A stretch of 64,000 nucleotides of DNA from assembly GCF_018861755.1 (NCBI RefSeq), contig NZ_JAHLEF010000008.1, forward strand, positions 1 through 64,000, read 5' to 3'. Under the pieces are notes generated by a model. The model saw only the letters and a program-made list of their open reading frames with translations. It did no database searches and was not told the DNA's origin. A program made the translations under genes and the position numbers. This DNA comes from Clostridium sp. CF012. Its GTDB lineage: Bacteria; Bacillota; Clostridia; Clostridiales; Clostridiaceae. Position 1 is the first letter of the stretch; each line of letters begins with the position of its first letter. Of the stretch, positions 35,089 through 44,507 are shown piece after piece.

Positions 35089-36030
35089 ATGGGTAAAATC
35101 GATTATACAGAGTTTACAAATACATATTCTATTGTTGCATTTGATCCTATTAAACATCAGTTGGGGATTGCAATGCAAACCCACAACTTTGCTGCATGTA
35201 ACCGCGTCATTTACGCAGAACCTGGTGTTGGTGTAGTTGCAAGTCAGTCATATACAAATCCTAGTTATGGATTTGAAGGCATTAAAATGATGAGAGAAGG
35301 GAATTTGCCGGAACAAATACTAAAAGATTTAATAGAACAAGATGTAGATTCAGAATATAGGCAAATTGGTATTATAGATGCTAATGGTAATGTTAGTGCA
35401 CATACAGGAAGTAATTGCATTAGAGAAGCAGGACATAGAATAGGTAAACATTATTCATGTCAAGCAAATATGATGTTGAAAGATACAGTTTGGGATGCAA
35501 TGGGAAGTGCATTTGAAAGTTGTGATGGTGAATTAGCTGATTGTATTATGAATGCAATGGAGGCCGCTGAATCTGAAGGTGGGGATATTCGCGGAGCACA
35601 ATCTGCAGCAATCACTATAGTTACATCTGATCCAATTGACAAACCATGGTTAGGCTACATTTATGATTTTAAGGTATATGATAATCCTAAACCCTTAAAA
35701 GAACTCAGACGACTCATTAACTTAAAAAAAGCTAATAACTGCATTGATAGTTCTCATATTATACTTCATGAAAGTAGCTTAGATAGTACAAAAATATCTT
35801 CATCAATTAAGCAGTTTACTCTTGCTGTAAATAAAATACCTAATGAAGATAGTAGAGTACAGCAACAATTTTATTATGCGCTGAGCTTATTAAAGTGTGG
35901 TTTAAAAGATGAGTCAATTTCTTTGCTTAAAAGCGTATTTACAGCTGAACCAATTTGGAAAGAGGTTGCATCTAGAATTGCAAAAGCAGAATCTAATGAA
36001 TGTCTTTCTGAAATAATAGATAATCTTTAA
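35089..36030 (+). CDS. DUF1028 family protein (Ntn-hydrolase fold)
   Basis: 313 residues. TYSIVAFDPIKHQLGIAMQT, PGVGVVASQSYTNPSYG, IIDANGNVSAHTGSNC, YSCQANMM and ESEGGDIRGAQSAAI are the ordered landmarks of DUF1028, a family with an N-terminal-nucleophile hydrolase fold. The C-terminal 90 residues (LAVNKIPNEDSRVQQQFYYA) form an extra helical tetratricopeptide-like tail often fused to it. Reaction unknown. GGAGGG precedes the ATG. Confidence 0.87.
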   Translation: MGKIDYTEFTNTYSIVAFDPIKHQLGIAMQTHNFAACNRVIYAEPGVGVVASQSYTNPSYGFEGIKMMREGNLPEQILKDLIEQDVDSEYRQIGIIDANGNVSAHTGSNCIREAGHRIGKHYSCQANMMLKDTVWDAMGSAFESCDGELADCIMNAMEAAESEGGDIRGAQSAAITIVTSDPIDKPWLGYIYDFKVYDNPKPLKELRRLINLKKANNCIDSSHIILHESSLDSTKISSSIKQFTLAVNKIPNEDSRVQQQFYYALSLLKCGLKDESISLLKSVFTAEPIWKEVASRIAKAESNECLSEIIDNL

Positions 36031-36072
36031 GCTTAAAGGATAAAACTTATAACATGAAAGGGTGTGCATACT

Positions 36073-36189
36073 ATGTCGCCAAAAATCATGATTGACTGTA
36101 TTAAATATCTTGAAGAAAACAATTATATCATTAAAAACCCAACTAAAAAATCTGTTGAACTAAAAAAATTAGCGATAATTAGAGTTTAG
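36073..36189 (+). CDS. Short open reading frame (38 codons), possible gene stub
   Basis: ATG after GAAAGGGTG. The product MSPKIMIDCIKYLEENNYII and following KNPTKKSVELKK resembles the recognition-helix end of a winged helix (MarR-like) but is too short to fold alone. It may be the start of a lost gene joined to other sequence. The rest of the gap to 36286 is AT-rich without features. Confidence 0.3.
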   Translation: MSPKIMIDCIKYLEENNYIIKNPTKKSVELKKLAIIRV

Positions 36190-36286
36190 TTGCAATACAA
36201 ATTGCTTTAAATTTATTATAAGACTAGATGTGCTAAACATGATGACATTTAGCTGAATTAAATTAAGAAATTAGAGGAGGGATACT

Positions 36287-37117
36287 ATGGAAAAAACAAA
36301 GATCTACAGAAATATTGCTAAGCTAAAGAATATTGACATGTTTTATTTTGATACCAAAGCTGAAGGGCCAACTATTCTTTGTCTTCATGGAAGATGGGGA
36401 AGAGCAGAAACCTGGTATGATTTTATTAATCACTATGGAAAACAATACAGAATTATCGCACCAGATAAAAGAGGACACGGATTGAGTAGTAAACCTTTAG
36501 CGGAATATACGACTGAAGAAATGGCTGAGGATATAATTGAACTGTTAAATTTTTTAAAGATAGATTCAGTTATTTTAGTAGGCCATTCTATGGGTGGAGC
36601 AGTAGCTGGATATTTAGCAGCAGTATATCCTAAGTACGTAAATGCATTAGCTATACTTGACAAATCTGCAGCAGAACCTGCAGAGCTAAACGATTTACCG
36701 TTAGATAAAAGTCAACTCAGTGATCCTTTAACAAAAGACTGGCCTTTACCATTTGCCACACTAAATGCAGCAATGAATTTTATTAAACAAGCTACGGATT
36801 CAAATTTGGAATATCAATATTTTATGAATAGTTTGGTGGAAACTGTAGAAGGATATCAGATGATGTTCAGTCCTAAGGCTATGGCTATTGGCATTGCACA
36901 TAATAAAGAGTGGTATAATCTATTACCAAACATAAAGTGTTTAGTACTGTTAATCAAATCAAAAGGCAACGAGGTAATACCAGATGAAGACTTTATAAAA
37001 ATGCAATCTCTACTTCCAAATTGCATTGCCCGTGAAATGTCACATCCAGACCACAATATTCATTTAAAAAATATAGAAGAATTTTATAAATATTTTGATG
37101 AATTTTTAACATATTAA
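36287..37117 (+). CDS. Alpha/beta hydrolase
   Basis: 276 residues. LCLHGRWGRAETW, PDKRGHGLSSKPL, the nucleophile elbow VGHSMGGAVAGY (serine near residue 102) and the final histidine MSHPDHNIHLKN. The catalytic set is complete. GGAGGG precedes the ATG. This branch includes haloperoxidase- and lactonase-like enzymes; substrate unknown. Confidence 0.87.
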   Translation: MEKTKIYRNIAKLKNIDMFYFDTKAEGPTILCLHGRWGRAETWYDFINHYGKQYRIIAPDKRGHGLSSKPLAEYTTEEMAEDIIELLNFLKIDSVILVGHSMGGAVAGYLAAVYPKYVNALAILDKSAAEPAELNDLPLDKSQLSDPLTKDWPLPFATLNAAMNFIKQATDSNLEYQYFMNSLVETVEGYQMMFSPKAMAIGIAHNKEWYNLLPNIKCLVLLIKSKGNEVIPDEDFIKMQSLLPNCIAREMSHPDHNIHLKNIEEFYKYFDEFLTY

Positions 37118-37149
37118 TAAGTATAAATTATTTACAAAAACATTTTATC

Positions 37150-37420
37150 CGAAAAACTGACAACGTATTAGAGAAAATAATTATGCCCATTTATATGTTG
37201 TATTTATTGATAAGGAAGTTGTTGGTTGTGGACAGTTTCAAGTTTTTGGGGAAACAAGGACGAAAGTATACTTTTAACAATATTTTTTATACCTGAATTG
37301 GAATAGGAAGAGCGATAATTCTATAAAATTGGTTGAAACGCTTATCAAAAAAATATGCAAAACCATTGTATGTTAAATTAACGATAATAATTACAATGAT
37401 ACTGAAAATAAATTAGAGAG
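37150..37420 (+). pseudogene. Strongly decayed GNAT acetyltransferase remnant
   Basis: Text such as RENNYAHLYVVFIDKEVVG, CGQFQVFGETRTKVY and, in other frames, NSIKLVETLIKK and YVKLTDNNYN can be pieced together. Stops and shifts separate the parts. The order fits a GNAT domain, but no start is found. Confidence 0.4.
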
Positions 37421-37496
37421 CGTTTAGATTGTTCTATTTCCTAAAATCAGACGAGGTAGTATGGGGAAATAAAGACAGAAAGAAGGTGGCAAACAC

Positions 37497-39119
37497 ATGA
37501 TTAAGAAAATCCTTCAAAAAATTATTAATTTAAACATAATTAGGGTTCTAGAAGAAAATAACACTACAACTTCACAATCAAATAGTAGGATACAGACTAA
37601 TAGACTGCTTGAATTTATAAGAGACAATAGAGAATTATCAGCTATACCAGATGTATTTCAACTATTGTTAAGTAAAAATGCAGAAATTAAGTTACAGTCT
37701 GCAAAAAGTCTCCATGCTATTATGCGTACATTGAATTCTACTCAGTTAATAAAAGTTGATAAAATATTCAGAGCTAGGGGCTCATATGACTGGAATTATA
37801 ATTTGGAAAACAAAGAACCTAAAGAGTTACTACATCATTTATTGTCAGAAGAGGAGAAGGTGACAATATTAGGTTTATGCAGTTTTCATCCCAATGGATA
37901 TTTTAGGGAGAAGGCAATAATAAATCTTTCACAGTTGGAAAAAGGTTATGCAATACCTTACCTTTTAATCAGAGTTAATGATTGGGTAAGGGAGGTGAAA
38001 AATGTTTCAAAAAAATATTTGCTGAGTAATCTGAATCCAGGAAACGCTATGAATCTCGTTAATAACTTGCCTTTGGTCTTAAGATTGGGAGACTGCTGCA
38101 GAGATGAACATGATGATATTATCAATTCAGTTGTTTCTATGTTATCTAGTCCCGAATGTTCTTCAAAGCTAATAAGTGGAGTATTGTCAATTGATTCAAA
38201 GGTAAGATTATCTTGTTACAAAATAATCCTTGAAACAAGGATTTTAGATAATAAAAATATAATAGATTATTTAATTAAAGACCCCAATTCTTATATAAGA
38301 CTTTTTGTACTTAGGAATATACAGAGAAAGATAGCACTTGAAGAGTTTATTATTATTTCACAGTTATTACTCAATGATAGATGTTCTCAAATTAGGATAC
38401 TTGCACTTGAGACCATATATGAATTTAATCGTCAAGATGCTGTAGCTATATTAATAAATAGTTTATTTGACAGAAATAACTCTGTAAGAGAGTTATCACG
38501 TTATTTACTTATGAAGGATAAAAAATATGATTTTGCATCATTATACCGTGATGCGATACAGAAAAACGAGAAAGTATATTCCAGCATCTGTGGTCTAGGA
38601 GAGACGGGGAATATTAACGATACAAAAAATATTGCTGAATTTATGGACTCTAATAGTGTCAAAATCGTAAAAGCATCTATAAATACATTAGCACGACTGG
38701 ATTTTGCAGGCTATAAAGAGAAATTCATTTTAATTTTAAATGACTGCAGACCTGGCATTTCTAAATCTGCTAGAAGAGTGTTATACAAAGAGCTTGACTC
38801 TAGCGATGCAGATATTATATATAATATATTTAAACGAACTATATATGATCATGCAAAAACTAACTCTTGTTTTCTTTTGTGTTCATTAAGTAAATGGTAT
38901 GCTATAAGCTATATTATAGAATTTTGTGCAGATAAAAATGAAACTATTGCTACACTTGGACAATATTCACTGGAAAATTGGAAACTAAAATTTAATCGCT
39001 CCTTTACAACCCCTACTAAAAATCAGGTTTTAGCGATAAGAAAATCACTAATAATCTTTGGAACGTCAATTAAAGATAGTGACAGGAAATTTATCGAGTT
39101 TAGTATTAGAAATTTTTAA
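37497..39119 (+). CDS. HEAT-repeat protein
   Basis: 540 residues and the longest gene in the window. It consists of many helical pairs of about 30 residues (for example AEIKLQSAKSLHAIM, PNSYIRLFVLRNIQRK, SQIRILALETIYEF, NSVRELSRYLLM, SVKIVKASINTLARL), the HEAT/armadillo pattern. The N-terminal 20 residues are hydrophobic and could touch the membrane. HEAT solenoids bind protein partners; none is suggested here. AGAAGG precedes the ATG. Confidence 0.8.
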   Translation: MIKKILQKIINLNIIRVLEENNTTTSQSNSRIQTNRLLEFIRDNRELSAIPDVFQLLLSKNAEIKLQSAKSLHAIMRTLNSTQLIKVDKIFRARGSYDWNYNLENKEPKELLHHLLSEEEKVTILGLCSFHPNGYFREKAIINLSQLEKGYAIPYLLIRVNDWVREVKNVSKKYLLSNLNPGNAMNLVNNLPLVLRLGDCCRDEHDDIINSVVSMLSSPECSSKLISGVLSIDSKVRLSCYKIILETRILDNKNIIDYLIKDPNSYIRLFVLRNIQRKIALEEFIIISQLLLNDRCSQIRILALETIYEFNRQDAVAILINSLFDRNNSVRELSRYLLMKDKKYDFASLYRDAIQKNEKVYSSICGLGETGNINDTKNIAEFMDSNSVKIVKASINTLARLDFAGYKEKFILILNDCRPGISKSARRVLYKELDSSDADIIYNIFKRTIYDHAKTNSCFLLCSLSKWYAISYIIEFCADKNETIATLGQYSLENWKLKFNRSFTTPTKNQVLAIRKSLIIFGTSIKDSDRKFIEFSIRNF

Positions 39120-39317
39120 TAAGTAGAATTGAAGTGTAATTATGAATAAAACTGCTTAAAGCAAAATACACCAGTTCGCTATGAATGAAAAGACTTTCAC
39201 ACAACATTTTGTCGAAGATTGGCCATGGTAAAATAAAACTGTGGGTAACTAAAAATCACTTTACAATATAGCAAATTAAAATATTTTTATTATAACAAAT
39301 AAGGGAGGATTTTAATT

Positions 39318-39698
39318 ATGACAAGAAAAGCTTTTAGTGCAGCAGGTGCGGTTGCAGTTGGACCGTATTCACATGCAATTGAATCAGGAGATTTAATATT
39401 TTTATCTGGACAAACCCCAATAGATTCGCTAACTGGAAAACTTGTAATAGGTGATATTTCTGACCAAACAGAGCAATGCTTTAAAAATCTTTTCAATGTA
39501 TTGGAAGCAGCAGGTTTAACACCTGACAATGTCGAAAAAGTTAATGTATTTTTAACTGATATGAGCACATTCAATTCAATGAATGTTGTTTATATGAAAC
39601 AATTTTCCTTACCTTATCCTGCTCGGACAACTATAGGCGTAGCATCTCTTCCACTAGGGGCTCAGGTTGAAATCGAAATGATTGCAAGGAGAAAATAA
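39318..39698 (+). CDS. ridA: RidA family protein (enamine/imine deaminase)
   Basis: 126 residues, the family length. AVAVGPYSHAIESGDLIFLS, SGQTPID, the catalytic arginine in YPARTTIGVASLPLGAQVEI (Arg103) and Glu120. RidA hydrolyses reactive enamine/imine intermediates from pyridoxal-phosphate enzymes. It is a soluble trimer. GGGAGG precedes the ATG. It is probably a second copy since this array holds accessory genes. Confidence 0.9.
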   Translation: MTRKAFSAAGAVAVGPYSHAIESGDLIFLSGQTPIDSLTGKLVIGDISDQTEQCFKNLFNVLEAAGLTPDNVEKVNVFLTDMSTFNSMNVVYMKQFSLPYPARTTIGVASLPLGAQVEIEMIARRK

Positions 39699-39858
39699 TC
39701 TAACACTAAATAATCTGTGATGCTTCTTCAGCATTCATGATGCTTTTTAAATCAGATAAAGAACTTGGCATGAGACTAAGCTTACTTAATTTACATAGCA
39801 AATTTGAATTGCATAGGTGTGAAGTTATGAAGTACATGTGCGTTAGGTGGATTAATAA
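39699..39858 (+). repeat. Site-like gap with a fragment of the 12387 gene and a consensus right box
   Basis: TCTAACAC near the RidA stop (39700-39707) may be a left box. GATGCTTTTTAAATCAGATA at 39739-39758 repeats a stretch of the coding sequence near 13264-13285. The region ends with GTGCGTTAGGTGG, whose box GTTAGGT (39842-39848) is an exact GTTRRRY and lies 11 bases before the next gene. Confidence 0.5.
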
Positions 39859-40269
39859 ATGAAACATTTGATATTTAAAAATGGAGATTTAGTTTTAATC
39901 AGAGAAGCAAGAGTTTCTGATAATAAAAGTCATGATATTCTGGGTAACACAGTTACAGTAACAGTTGATAGACCACTAGGTACATATCATCCAAAACACA
40001 GAACTATTTTTTATACTGTTAATTATGGCTATGTTGAAGGTATTATTGCTGGTGATGGTGAGGAGCAGGATGCTTATATTGTAGGGGTTAAAGTTCCTGT
40101 AAAAAGTTTTAATGGCAAGGTAATTGCTGTGATTCATCGGTTAGATGATGTGGAGGACAAATGGGTTGTTGGCCCAGAAAATATGGTATTTACAGAAAAT
40201 GAAATAAAGAAGGCAGTACAATTTGTAGAACAGTTTTTCCAATCAGAATATTATTGTTTTTATACTTAA
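39859..40269 (+). CDS. Family I inorganic pyrophosphatase-like protein
   Basis: 136 residues. VTVDRPLGTYHPKH, FYTVNYGYVEG, GDGEEQDAYIVGV (the conserved acidic metal-binding stretch) and a later KVIAVIHRLDDVEDKWVVGP match soluble family I pyrophosphatases, which split pyrophosphate to phosphate. It is shorter than usual (about 170-180), matching the compact clostridial branch. Its ribosome binding site is weak (GGTGG). Confidence 0.83.
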   Translation: MKHLIFKNGDLVLIREARVSDNKSHDILGNTVTVTVDRPLGTYHPKHRTIFYTVNYGYVEGIIAGDGEEQDAYIVGVKVPVKSFNGKVIAVIHRLDDVEDKWVVGPENMVFTENEIKKAVQFVEQFFQSEYYCFYT

Positions 40270-40350
40270 ATCCGCAAGTCTAGAAAAATTACAGAATAAT
40301 AGAAAACAAGAACAATATTTATCTAAGTACTTTAAATATGGAGGTTAAAA

Positions 40351-41232
40351 ATGCTGAGTTATCGTAAATTTGATAAAGAAAGTGATTATAATATAATGCG
40401 TCGTATAGTGCAACGTAATTGTGTGCAAACTGGGCATTTATATCCCCAGTTACATGTAGGAAATTTGGATTTTGAAAGATATGCTTTCGAAGAAATTCCA
40501 GATATATTGTATAAGACAACTTGGCTTGTGTCTGACGATAAAATAGAATTTGGGTTTATCACAATCCAGGAAGATGAGTTTTTTATAAGTGTTCTTTCGG
40601 AATTTGAACACTTTAAACAGGATATACTGGATTATATAGAACATAATTGTTATACGAAGGGGACCACCATTACAACAGATGCTAATGCTGAAGATGAACT
40701 GTTAAGTAGTATTTTGGAAGATCGGGGGTATACAAAAACTGAATATTTCCGTTTTTGTGGTATATGTGATTTATCTAAAATACAGACTTATCCTTCATTG
40801 CCGCTTGGATTCAGCCTCCGTCTAACTCAGAAAAAAGATGTAGCAAGACGTGTCGAATTGTTTGGCCTCGCTACTGGAGGAATAGGAACAACCTCAGAAA
40901 GATATGAAAGAATGATGAATGCTCCCTCATACGGTGATGCAATGGATTTTGTAGTTCAGATGTACAATGAAGAAATCATTGCTTACTGTACAATTTGGGA
41001 CGACCCTATCAGTAAGATAGCAATATTAGAGCCTGTTGCCTGTGTAGAGGAACATCGCCGTAGAGGCATTATGAAAAGCACTTTATTATATGGTATGAAT
41101 GTGTTGAAAGAGCGTGGAACTAAATATATATACGTTGGAACTGGAGGCAAAAACATTGCTTCACAGACGCTGTATAAGAGTGTTGGGTTTTTAGAGTATG
41201 GGGCAGACTGTGAATGGCAGAAGACACTATAA
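40351..41232 (+). CDS. GNAT acetyltransferase with two GNAT-like halves
   Basis: 293 residues. The N-terminal half (to about 145) has a degenerate GNAT pattern. The C-terminal half has the full domain: AILEPVACVEEHRRRGIMKS with the acetyl-CoA loop RRRGIMKS, then YIYVGTGGKNIASQTLYKSV. Tandem GNATs of this size are known in aminoglycoside- and mycothiol-type enzymes; the substrate is unknown here. GGAGG precedes the ATG. Confidence 0.84.
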   Translation: MLSYRKFDKESDYNIMRRIVQRNCVQTGHLYPQLHVGNLDFERYAFEEIPDILYKTTWLVSDDKIEFGFITIQEDEFFISVLSEFEHFKQDILDYIEHNCYTKGTTITTDANAEDELLSSILEDRGYTKTEYFRFCGICDLSKIQTYPSLPLGFSLRLTQKKDVARRVELFGLATGGIGTTSERYERMMNAPSYGDAMDFVVQMYNEEIIAYCTIWDDPISKIAILEPVACVEEHRRRGIMKSTLLYGMNVLKERGTKYIYVGTGGKNIASQTLYKSVGFLEYGADCEWQKTL

Positions 41233-41390
41233 TATTTTAATAAGATAATTGTTAGAAGAAATAGGACTTCTAGTTACTCCAATTAAATTGAATAATTCTT
41301 AGGGTCTTCATCAAAATAATTTTGATGAATGAACATCTGTAGCATAGGACGTACAAAAAATATATAAATTATATAGGAGTGAAACTAAAT

Positions 41391-41816
41391 ATGAAAAATT
41401 ATGTTATTGAGGAAAGCACAAGAGAAGAATATAATTTAGTTAATAACGGGATAGTTGAATATAATTTATCGAAAGTTCCTTTTACGCAAGAACCATCTTT
41501 TATTCCAATTAATAAAGTTATAAAAGGGGCAAATAGAGAAGTGCTTGCAGGAATAAATAGTATATTATATTGTTGGAATTGCTTATATATAGATGTTTTG
41601 TGGGTTAAAAAGGAGTTTAGAGCAGAGGGTTATGGCAGGTTGCTTTTAAATAAGGTAGAGGAAATTGCAAAAGAAAGAGGGTGCAAATTAATACATCTAG
41701 ATACTTTTGATTTTCAAGCAAAAGATTTTTACATTAAACAAGGATATGAGGTTTTTGGTGTGTTAGATGACTGTCCATTGGAACATAAACGATATTACAT
41801 GAAAAAGAATATATAG
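41391..41816 (+). CDS. GNAT family N-acetyltransferase
   Basis: 141 residues from ATG 41391 (ATAGGAG upstream; GTG 41379 is too close). YNLSKVPFTQEPSFIPINKV, then LYIDVLWVKKEFRAEGYGRL with the acetyl-CoA loop (about 84-91), and QAKDFYIKQGYEVFGVLDD. This GNAT type is common in Firmicutes. The acceptor is unknown. Confidence 0.86.
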   Translation: MKNYVIEESTREEYNLVNNGIVEYNLSKVPFTQEPSFIPINKVIKGANREVLAGINSILYCWNCLYIDVLWVKKEFRAEGYGRLLLNKVEEIAKERGCKLIHLDTFDFQAKDFYIKQGYEVFGVLDDCPLEHKRYYMKKNI

Positions 41817-41902
41817 TTCGCATTTTTCCATATTATGAAGAGATGTAGTTTTAAATCCCTTATTAATATAGAAAATTAATAGAGAAGGAAGGGGGTAAAT
41901 CT

Positions 41903-42331
41903 ATGGAAATAGAATTTTATGAGTTAGGAAAAATTGATGAAGAAAATTTGAAGTTCGCGGTAATAAGTGCTCTATATCAGGGAAAATGGATTTACGTTAG
42001 AGAAAATCAGAGCACCTCGTGGGAGATACCAGGAGGGCATAGAGAAATAGGTGAAAACATTGAAGCTACAGCTAGAAGAGAGTTATTTGAAGAAACTGGT
42101 GCGAAAAAATTCAATATAAAACCTGTTTGTGAATATTCTATTTGCAATTTTTCTATGGATAATTCTAATGAAAAATCTTATGGCAGGTTATTTTTTAGTG
42201 AGGTAGAAGAGATAGGAGATTTACCAATTTCAGAAATAAGTGAGATAAAATTATTTGACAGATTACCGGACAATCTAACCTATCCTGAACTTAATTCTCT
42301 TATGTATAAGAAAACACTTTATTTAAAATAA
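41903..42331 (+). CDS. Nudix hydrolase
   Basis: 142 residues. The Nudix box runs from GGHREIGENIEATARREL to FEETGA (about 50-73), matching Gx5Ex7REUxEExGU. The preceding strand WIYVREN and W-EIPGGH are the usual lead-in. It cleaves a nucleoside diphosphate linked to another group, with substrate unknown. AGGGGG precedes the ATG. Confidence 0.87.
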   Translation: MEIEFYELGKIDEENLKFAVISALYQGKWIYVRENQSTSWEIPGGHREIGENIEATARRELFEETGAKKFNIKPVCEYSICNFSMDNSNEKSYGRLFFSEVEEIGDLPISEISEIKLFDRLPDNLTYPELNSLMYKKTLYLK

Positions 42332-42467
42332 ATACATACTGGGATCAACTAATGGGTATTTCAATGAAATGAAGACTTAATTAAACATGATACAAAAAAA
42401 TGATTTATAAATGGGTTTATTCAATTTAGTAGTAAAAGGTTTTATCTTGGAGGAGAGGTGATTTAGA

Positions 42468-42968
42468 TTGGCATTTTCTGATGAGTATTTTATGCTAGCA
42501 GCAATTGAAATGGCACAATATGCTAGAGATAAAGGGGAGTATCCTTTTGGAGCTGTCCTTGTATATAATGCACAAATAGTTCATAAGTCATATGATCGTA
42601 GCATTGAGTTGTGTGACCCCACGTTTCATGCAGAGTTAGCCTTAATTAGTGAATATTGCAGGTCAAATCACAAGTTAAATCTACAAGGATATTCACTATA
42701 TTCAAGTGCTGAACCCTGCGTTATGTGCTCAGGGTCAATAAAATGGTCCCACATTTCCAAAGTGATATTTAGTGTATCTCAGAGTATGCTTCAACAAATG
42801 AGTGGTGGTAGGACAAAGCCAAGCTGTGACAGCATACTTAACACAGGTCAGAAAAAAATAGAGGTCATAGGTCCATTTATATCTGATGAGGGTTTAAAAG
42901 TTTTTGATGGATATACATTTATATCAAAGAATGACCGAATTAAATTCAGTGAATCAGATTTAACTTAA
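42468..42968 (+). CDS. CMP/dCMP/guanine deaminase-type zinc hydrolase
   Basis: 166 residues from TTG (GGAGGAGAGG upstream). The zinc set is His54 and catalytic Glu56 in FHAELAL, then Cys84 and Cys87 in PCVMC. This order fits the tRNA adenosine/guanine deaminase and cytosine deaminase branch rather than the tetrameric cytidine deaminase. LNTGQKKIEVIGPFISDEG near the end resembles the guanine-deaminase group. Substrate unproven. Confidence 0.85.
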   Translation: MAFSDEYFMLAAIEMAQYARDKGEYPFGAVLVYNAQIVHKSYDRSIELCDPTFHAELALISEYCRSNHKLNLQGYSLYSSAEPCVMCSGSIKWSHISKVIFSVSQSMLQQMSGGRTKPSCDSILNTGQKKIEVIGPFISDEGLKVFDGYTFISKNDRIKFSESDLT

Positions 42969-43001
42969 TAACTCACGGTATAAGTTATTTGTATCTTTGA
43001 C

Positions 43002-43029
43002 GTCCGCCTCGACTGGTGGATTATTTTTA
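43002..43029 (+). terminator. Terminator within the attC-like site
   Basis: GTCCGCC (43002-43008) pairs with GGTGGAT (43015-43021), with two wobbles. TTATTTTT follows. Confidence 0.55.
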
Positions 43030-43031
43030 TA

Positions 43032-43060
43032 TAGCAATGTGTAAATTTATGACTTATAAT
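43032..43060 (+). promoter_or_regulatory. Promoter-like element within the attC-like site
   Basis: TAGCAA - 17 bases - TATAAT (43055-43060), about 90 bases before the cytidine deaminase-like gene. Confidence 0.5.
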
Positions 43061-43152
43061 CTATATATAGGTTAGTTTGCTAGGAAATAAAGTGTTAGTA
43101 AAATAAGGCGAAGAATATTTCTCATAGACATGTGTATGAAAGGAGTATAACT

Positions 43153-43529
43153 ATGACATTTGATGAATTATATGATATAGCAAAAAATACATTGAATCAT
43201 AAAAAACTTTCGAAAAAATCTTATGCAGGTTCCGTTGCGGCAGCAATTTTGAGTGAAAGTGGAAGAGTTTACACTGGTGTATTATAGATACGCCAAGAGC
43301 TTTGGGGTTTTGTGCAGAGCATGTGGCCATTGCTACTATGATTACCGCTGGCGAAAGCAAAATAGTAAAAGTGATTGCAGTTTATAAAGATGGAACAATA
43401 ATTCCACCTTGTGGAAGATGTAGAGAATTTATTTGTCAAATTCATGATGAAAATTATAAATGTGAGGTAATGATGAAAGATAACACAATACTTACTATTG
43501 ATGCTTTATTACCATACCGTTTCGAATAG
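43153..43529 (+). pseudogene. Cytidine (blasticidin-S type) deaminase, frameshifted
   Basis: The first frame starts at ATG 43153 (AAAGGAG upstream) and reads ELYDIAKNTLNHKKL. It hits TAG near 43285. The other frame carries the zinc motifs GFCAEHVAIATM and IPPCGRCREFICQ to TAG 43527-43529. Joined at a one-base shift near 43280 it is a normal-length member of about 125 residues. The single lesion may be a recent mutation or a base-call error. Confidence 0.75.
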
Positions 43530-43587
43530 AAGTAGTGAATAATATTTATACTCTACGTTTTTCTGAAAATTAAATGGGGGAGTTATT

Positions 43588-43716
43588 ATGAAGTTAATTA
43601 AATCGTTTTTAGCAGGTATAAAACGGTTAATGATTTTAGGTTTTATATCATTTTTTATAATTATTGGAGGTATATCTTATTGCGATTTTAACAAAATATA
43701 TGTAGCACCATCATAA
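43588..43716 (+). CDS. Small membrane peptide (42 residues)
   Basis: ATG after GGGGGAG. MKLIKSFLAGIKRLMILGFI and FFIIIGGISY give one membrane helix with a positively charged N-terminus, followed by a short tail. Nothing identifies a family. It may be a real small membrane protein or the first part of a lost gene. The rest of the gap to 43853 is AT-rich without features. Confidence 0.45.
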   Translation: MKLIKSFLAGIKRLMILGFISFFIIIGGISYCDFNKIYVAPS

Positions 43717-43853
43717 AATAGTTCTGCTTTATGGTTTTATAAGGTAATTTAACACTAAGGTTTAATTAGTAGTTTTATTTAGATGTTATATAGCTATTTT
43801 ACATATAATTAATTTTTGATAATAATAGAAATTAAGGGTGGGGGGGGATTAAA

Positions 43854-44393
43854 GTGCCTATTGAAATAGAAACCGAAAGACTTATACTAAAGGATTATTG
43901 TGAAAATGATTTGGAAAATATTTATAGACTTAACTCTGAACCATTAGTATGGAAATTTTCAACCAAAATAGCTACAAATCAAATTGAGGATTCAAAAACT
44001 CTTCTTGAAATTGTATTGAAAAACTATGATAAAAACAAGCAGGATTTTCAAGCTTTATTTTTAAAAGATTCTGTAAAATATATTGGAGAAGCTGGTATCT
44101 TATCTTTTAACAACCAAAGTAACAGAGCAGTAATTGGATATAATTTACTACCTGAATATTGGAATAATGGATATGCAACTGAAATAACAAAAGCTCTGGT
44201 GAAATACTTATTTGAAGATACAAAGACTGAACGAGTTGAAGCCTTAGCAATGGAGGCTAATAAATCATCGACAAAGGTATTGGAAAAGTCAGGTTTTGTT
44301 CTAGAGGGATTATTGAGAAATTATGCTTATATTAATAAACAATATTTTAATGTATGTTACTTTGGAATGATTAGGCATGATTATATATATTAA
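43854..44393 (+). CDS. GNAT acetyltransferase of the RimJ/RimL type
   Basis: 179 residues from GTG. IETERLILKDYCENDLENIY is the typical N-terminus. ILSFNNQSNRAVIGYNLLPE, YWNNGYATEITKAL (acetyl-CoA loop) and NKSSTKVLEKSGFVLEGLLR follow in the RimJ order. Such proteins acetylate ribosomal protein N-termini, but many homologues act on other amines. GGTGGGGGGG precedes the start. Confidence 0.88.
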   Translation: MPIEIETERLILKDYCENDLENIYRLNSEPLVWKFSTKIATNQIEDSKTLLEIVLKNYDKNKQDFQALFLKDSVKYIGEAGILSFNNQSNRAVIGYNLLPEYWNNGYATEITKALVKYLFEDTKTERVEALAMEANKSSTKVLEKSGFVLEGLLRNYAYINKQYFNVCYFGMIRHDYIY

Positions 44394-44403
44394 TAAGTAC
44401 CAA

Positions 44404-44445
44404 ATCTCCGTTCACCATTACTGGTGGGCTCATTAACATTAGTAA
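44404..44445 (+). repeat. attC-like remnant
   Basis: GTTCACC (44410-44416) and GGTGGGC (44423-44429) pair as in the terminator hairpin of other copies but with different bases. No T-run follows. AACATTAGTAAG resembles a right box. The rest of the site is lost. Confidence 0.4.
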
Positions 44446-44507
44446 GACTTTAGTTACAGGCTTTGTTTAACATAACATTCTACTCAAAAGAAGAGGAGGA
44501 TTTAAGT

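Larger units (their letters stand above)
42990..43085 (+). repeat. attC-like site, left part with insulator block
   Basis: TGACGTCCGCCTCGACTGGT with the terminator, then TAGCAA - 17 - TATAAT and the near-palindrome ending ATAGGTTAG. The left box is degenerate (TAAGTTATTTGTATC) and no right arm or box is seen. Confidence 0.6.
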